This document shows positions 61,485 to 64,000 of a stretch of 64,000 bases of DNA, one piece after another (the stretch's first letter is position 1; every line of letters begins with the position of its first letter). The stretch comes from Actinosynnema pretiosum (GTDB lineage Bacteria > Actinomycetota > Actinomycetes > Mycobacteriales > Pseudonocardiaceae): positions 301,061 through 365,060 of the forward strand of contig NZ_JAMTCF010000001.1 of the NCBI RefSeq assembly GCF_024171695.1, in the 5' to 3' direction. A program made the translations under genes and the position numbers. Under the pieces are notes generated by a model. It had not been told where the DNA came from and ran no database searches. It saw only the letters and a list, made by a program, of their open reading frames with translations.

Positions 61485-61849
61485 CGGCTCTCCGCGTGCC
61501 TGGCGGTGAACTTCTCGGACAGCTCGGCGTCCCACCAGATCGAGTAGAACTGGAAGTCCTCCTCGCCCCGGTTGACCACCTGGTGCTCCTCGTGCGGGGT
61601 GAAGTGCACGACGTCGCCCGCCTTGAACTCGGTGGTCCCCTCGGCGGTGACGATCTCGGCGGCGCCGGTCATGGCGACCCAGATCTCGTACTCGTGGTGG
61701 CCGTGCGCGCCGGACTCGGCGCCGGGGCGCACCACGCACCAGGAACCCTCGAAGGGGGCGTTCAGCAGCTCCCACGGGACCAGGCGCTGGGCGACGAGCC
61801 CGTTGTCCTGCTTGAGGTTCTCCCGGTCTAACTTGCGCAACTCCATCAT
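61481..61849 (-). CDS. Stand-alone cupin, probable N-N bond-forming subunit
   Basis: 122 residues, single cupin. Motif 1 HGHHEYEIWVAMTG (two His and Glu) and motif 2 GDVVHFTPHEEHQVVN (His) give an intact metal site. In Spb40-like proteins a zinc-binding cupin converts the ester of N-hydroxylysine and an amino acid into a hydrazine; position directly before the MetRS-like gene, with a GTGA overlap, supports the same job. ATG 61849 (a second ATG follows at once). It starts 35 bp after the N-hydroxylase gene. A general sugar or storage cupin role is unlikely given context. Confidence 0.88.
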   Translation of the reverse strand: MMELRKLDRENLKQDNGLVAQRLVPWELLNAPFEGSWCVVRPGAESGAHGHHEYEIWVAMTGAAEIVTAEGTTEFKAGDVVHFTPHEEHQVVNRGEEDFQFYSIWWDAELSEKFTARHAESR

Positions 61850-61884
61850 GGCGGTGCGTGCCTTCCTGGCGGGGTGGGGTGTGG

Positions 61885-63243
61885 TCAGGAGCGGACGGCG
61901 TCGAGCAGCTCGGGCTGCGGGCGCGCCTGCGCCGGGGCCTGGATCTGGGCCTGGGACTGGGCCTGCGCCTGGGCGGGCGCGGTCGGCGCGCGGTCGTCGG
62001 CGCGCAGGTCGGCGACGATCTCGCTGGAGCGGATGGCGAGCACGCTGATCAGCGAGTCCGCGATGCCGTGCGTGGCCTCGTTGACGCCCTGCAGGTACAC
62101 GCGGGCGCTCACGTGGCCGGGCAGGGTGACCCGGTAGTTGCGGGTGACGGTGAAGTCGTCGGCGCCGACCGAGGCGGCCAGGTTCCTGGTCACCAGCGGC
62201 ATCTTCTGGCTGTAGCCGGTGCCCAGCAGCACGACGTCGCAGCGCAGCTCGGTGCGGGAGCCGTCCTTGCGGTCCACCAGGGTCAGCACGACCTCGTCGC
62301 CCTCGGAGCGGGCGTCCGCGACCTCGACCATGGTGATGACGGACATCCGCTGGTCGCCGCTGAGCTTCTCCAGGTAGATGGTGCGGTAGAGGTTCTCCAG
62401 CGTGGCGGGCGAGAGGCCGCCGTAGTTGGTGCGGTGCATCTCGCGCAGCAGCTGCTCGCGGGCGTCCGGGAGGGCGCTGTTGAAGGTGTCGACGAACGAG
62501 GGGTAGAACAGCTCGTTGGTGAACTTGCTGCTCTCGTAGCCGTTGAGGCCGATGGAGCGCATCACCATGGTCACCTCGGCGCCGGGCAGCGCCTGGTGCG
62601 ACTCCCAGAACATCTCGGCGGCGGACTGCGCGCCGCCGACGACCACGACGCGCTTGGTGGTGGCCGGGTCGAGCTGCTTGAGGCGCTGGGCGAACTCGAT
62701 GCTGTGCGCGACCTTCTCCTGCGGCAGGCCGAGGAACTCGGTGGGCACGTGCGGGTCGCGGCCGGTGCCGAACACCAGCGAGCGGGCGCCGGTGGTGGAG
62801 CCGTCGGAGAAGCGCACCAGCCACGAGGTGACCTCGCCGCCGACCTCGGCGCGCGGTTCGACCGCCACCACCTTGCGGCCGTGCAGCACCCGCACCGACT
62901 TGAGGGAGGCGGCGACCCAGGACAGGTAGTCGGAGATCTCCCTGCGGTACGGGGTGAACGTGCCGAGGTTGATGAACTCGTCCAGCCTGCCGTTGGCGTG
63001 CAGGAAGTTCAGGAACGAGAACTCGCTGCGCGGGTTGCGCAGGGTGACCAGGTCCTTGAGGAACGACACCTGGCTCTGCGACCAGGGCAGCAGCATCCCG
63101 CGCTGCCAGGCCACGGTGTCGTGCTGCTCGACGATGGTGGTGTTCGCGGCGATCTCGGGCGCGAGCTCCTCCAGCGCCACGGCGAGCGCGAGGTTCGCGG
63201 GTCCGGCGCCGATCGCCAGCAGCTCGACTTCCTGGTGCTCCAC
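61885..63243 (-). CDS. L-lysine/L-ornithine N-monooxygenase (FAD, NADPH)
   Basis: 452 residues. FAD site LLAIGAGPANLALAVALEE at the N-terminus, WSQSQVSFLKDLVTLRNPRS, NADPH site VVVVGGAQSAAEMFW near 210, and the C-terminal LLGTGYSQ motif near 335. The family hydroxylates the side-chain amine of lysine or ornithine. In hydrazine pathways it supplies N6-hydroxylysine (or N5-hydroxyornithine) to the cupin/MetRS pair. Start chosen as GTG 63243 because GGGAG lies 7 nt upstream; an in-frame ATG four codons earlier has no ribosome site. The last ~40 residues are a Gln/Ala/Pro-rich tail (AQAQAQSQAQIQAPAQA), which family members lack. Confidence 0.92.
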   Translation of the reverse strand: MEHQEVELLAIGAGPANLALAVALEELAPEIAANTTIVEQHDTVAWQRGMLLPWSQSQVSFLKDLVTLRNPRSEFSFLNFLHANGRLDEFINLGTFTPYRREISDYLSWVAASLKSVRVLHGRKVVAVEPRAEVGGEVTSWLVRFSDGSTTGARSLVFGTGRDPHVPTEFLGLPQEKVAHSIEFAQRLKQLDPATTKRVVVVGGAQSAAEMFWESHQALPGAEVTMVMRSIGLNGYESSKFTNELFYPSFVDTFNSALPDAREQLLREMHRTNYGGLSPATLENLYRTIYLEKLSGDQRMSVITMVEVADARSEGDEVVLTLVDRKDGSRTELRCDVVLLGTGYSQKMPLVTRNLAASVGADDFTVTRNYRVTLPGHVSARVYLQGVNEATHGIADSLISVLAIRSSEIVADLRADDRAPTAPAQAQAQSQAQIQAPAQARPQPELLDAVRS

Positions 63244-63351
63244 GGGTTCTCCCATCTTCGGTGGGCGGTGGCGGTAGGACCGCCGCCCTCGTCGACCCGC
63301 CGCGGCGGCGGCGGGGTGGTGCGGACCGCCCCTGGTGCGGGGCCGTCCCGG

Positions 63352-63591
63352 TCAGACCGGCTCGAACTGCGGGCTGACCAGGTCGACCACGTCGGCGACG
63401 GTCCTGGCCGCGTGGAAGGCGCGCAGGTCGACGCGCACCCCCAGCCCGGTCTCCAGCTGGGACAGCGCGTCCAGCGAGCTGGTGCTGTCCCACTCGTGCG
63501 CGGCGAGCACGGGGGTGGCGCGCAGCTCGCCCCGGCTCACCTCCAGCACGTCGCTGAGGATCTCCAGCACGGCTTCGGCAACCTCGCTCAT
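63352..63591 (-). CDS. Free-standing acyl/peptidyl carrier protein
   Basis: 79 residues, one carrier domain: acidic four-helix pattern with EWDSTSSLDAL carrying the Ser for phosphopantetheine (near 37) and LGVRVDLRAFHAARTVADVV after it. ATG 63591 is the first gene of the region-4 leftward set, 108 bp before the N-hydroxylase. No adenylation, condensation or ketosynthase domain is nearby, so loading is probably by one of the ATP-grasp ligases or by an enzyme beyond the right edge. The covalently tethered intermediate is unknown. Confidence 0.85.
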   Translation of the reverse strand: MSEVAEAVLEILSDVLEVSRGELRATPVLAAHEWDSTSSLDALSQLETGLGVRVDLRAFHAARTVADVVDLVSPQFEPV

Positions 63592-63787
63592 CCGAGGACC
63601 CCGTTCCCTTCCTTCACCTTGTTCCCGGTCGACCGGCCATCGGCCCTCGAACCCCGAGGCCGGTCGACCGCTCCGTGCTCCCGCCCCGGCGGCGCGGTTG
63701 TCCGGGCGGCGGCGTCCGCGTGGTGCGCGGGCAGCGCCGCCCGATCCGCGAGCGCGGTGGAAGTGCTTGTGCGGCAAGAAGATCGAT

Positions 63788-63806
63788 CGGATCGGCGGGC
63801 GATCCG
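63788..63806. promoter_or_regulatory. Inverted repeat CGGATCG-N5-CGATCCG in the region-4 leader
   Basis: Perfect 7-bp arms around GCGGG. It lies about 40 bp downstream of the candidate -10 box, where a bound repressor would block transcription, or in the 5' leader as a hairpin. Role is inference. Confidence 0.4.
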
Positions 63807-63845
63807 CGGTCCCGCTCGGCGCTGCGGCCGGCGCGGGCGAAACCG

Positions 63846-63874
63846 AGTATTCACCGGGACCCGTTGTCCGCCAA
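63846..63874 (-). promoter_or_regulatory. Candidate promoter for the region-4 hydrazine gene set
   Basis: On the minus strand TTGGCG (63869-63874 complement) is 17 bp from AATACT (63846-63851 complement), a plausible housekeeping-sigma promoter in otherwise very GC-rich sequence. It implies a leader of about 245 nt before the carrier-protein ATG at 63591. No other gene is visible in 63592-64000. Confidence 0.4.
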
Positions 63875-64000
63875 CAGGAATTCCCTATGTCCCCGATAGG
63901 CGGCGGGCTCCGGGGAAGCGGGCGCGCCGAGGTCACCCGACGCGGCGCAGCTCGCACCGGGTCAGGGCGCGGGGCATCGCCGCAGCGGGTCGGTCGGGGG

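Overview
The window is very GC-rich (third codon positions almost all G/C), uses GTG starts freely, and carries modular type I PKS genes, a LAL-type LuxR regulator, an ALF-repeat exoprotein and a CHAT protein. Together these point to a filamentous actinomycete; genus and species cannot be read from the sequence. No rRNA, tRNA, CRISPR array or transposase was seen.

Region 1 (1-30.3 kb) is one end of a cis-AT modular type I PKS cluster. Four PKS genes are transcribed leftward (24914 to 1, the last running off the edge). They encode five complete modules and the start of a sixth: KS-AT-DH-KR-ACP; a bimodular KS-AT-KR-ACP / KS-AT-KR-ACP; KS-AT(methylmalonyl)-KR-ACP; then KS-AT-DH-KR-ACP followed by a new KS. 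No loading module or release thioesterase is present, so the assembly line continues elsewhere. To the right lie a DHA2-type exporter with a divergent TetR regulator, a type II thioesterase, a small PqqD-like protein and a degenerate ABC ATPase. The PKS leader holds three heptamers at an exact 11-bp period next to a candidate promoter, plus two inverted repeats.

Region 2 (30.6-38 kb) has visibly lower GC in parts and looks like a contact-toxin island. It holds a secreted ALF-repeat/coiled-coil protein with a C-terminal deaminase-type toxin tip (HSE ... CxxC), a cognate small protein directly downstream, and a related small protein on the other side of the toxin gene (two immunity-like paralogues flanking one toxin). 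Next come a small secreted protein and a trypsin-fold protein with a ricin-type lectin tail that has lost two of its three catalytic residues.

Region 3 (38.2-47.7 kb) holds a LAL regulator, an unusual CrtI/RetSat-like + ferredoxin reductase + 2Fe-2S fusion, a CHAT protein whose catalytic block appears excised, and a small methyltransferase.

Region 4 (47.8-63.6 kb) is a leftward gene set that looks like a hydrazine (N-N bond) natural-product pathway. It has a free-standing carrier protein, a lysine/ornithine N-hydroxylase, a cupin and a methionyl-tRNA-synthetase-like enzyme joined by a 4-nt overlap (the two halves of Spb40-type hydrazine synthetases), two ATP-grasp ligases, a DDAH-type amidinohydrolase coupled to a small 'N-acetylglutamate synthase'-named protein, a signal-less oligopeptide-binding protein coupled to a CPA2 antiporter, an MFS exporter, an HtaA-domain protein and a three-part O-methyltransferase fusion. 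The inferred logic is N-hydroxylation of a diamino acid, cupin/MetRS-like N-N coupling, ATP-grasp ligation, tailoring and export. The product is not identifiable. Short 15-16 bp tandem repeats recur at gene ends across regions 1, 3 and 4.
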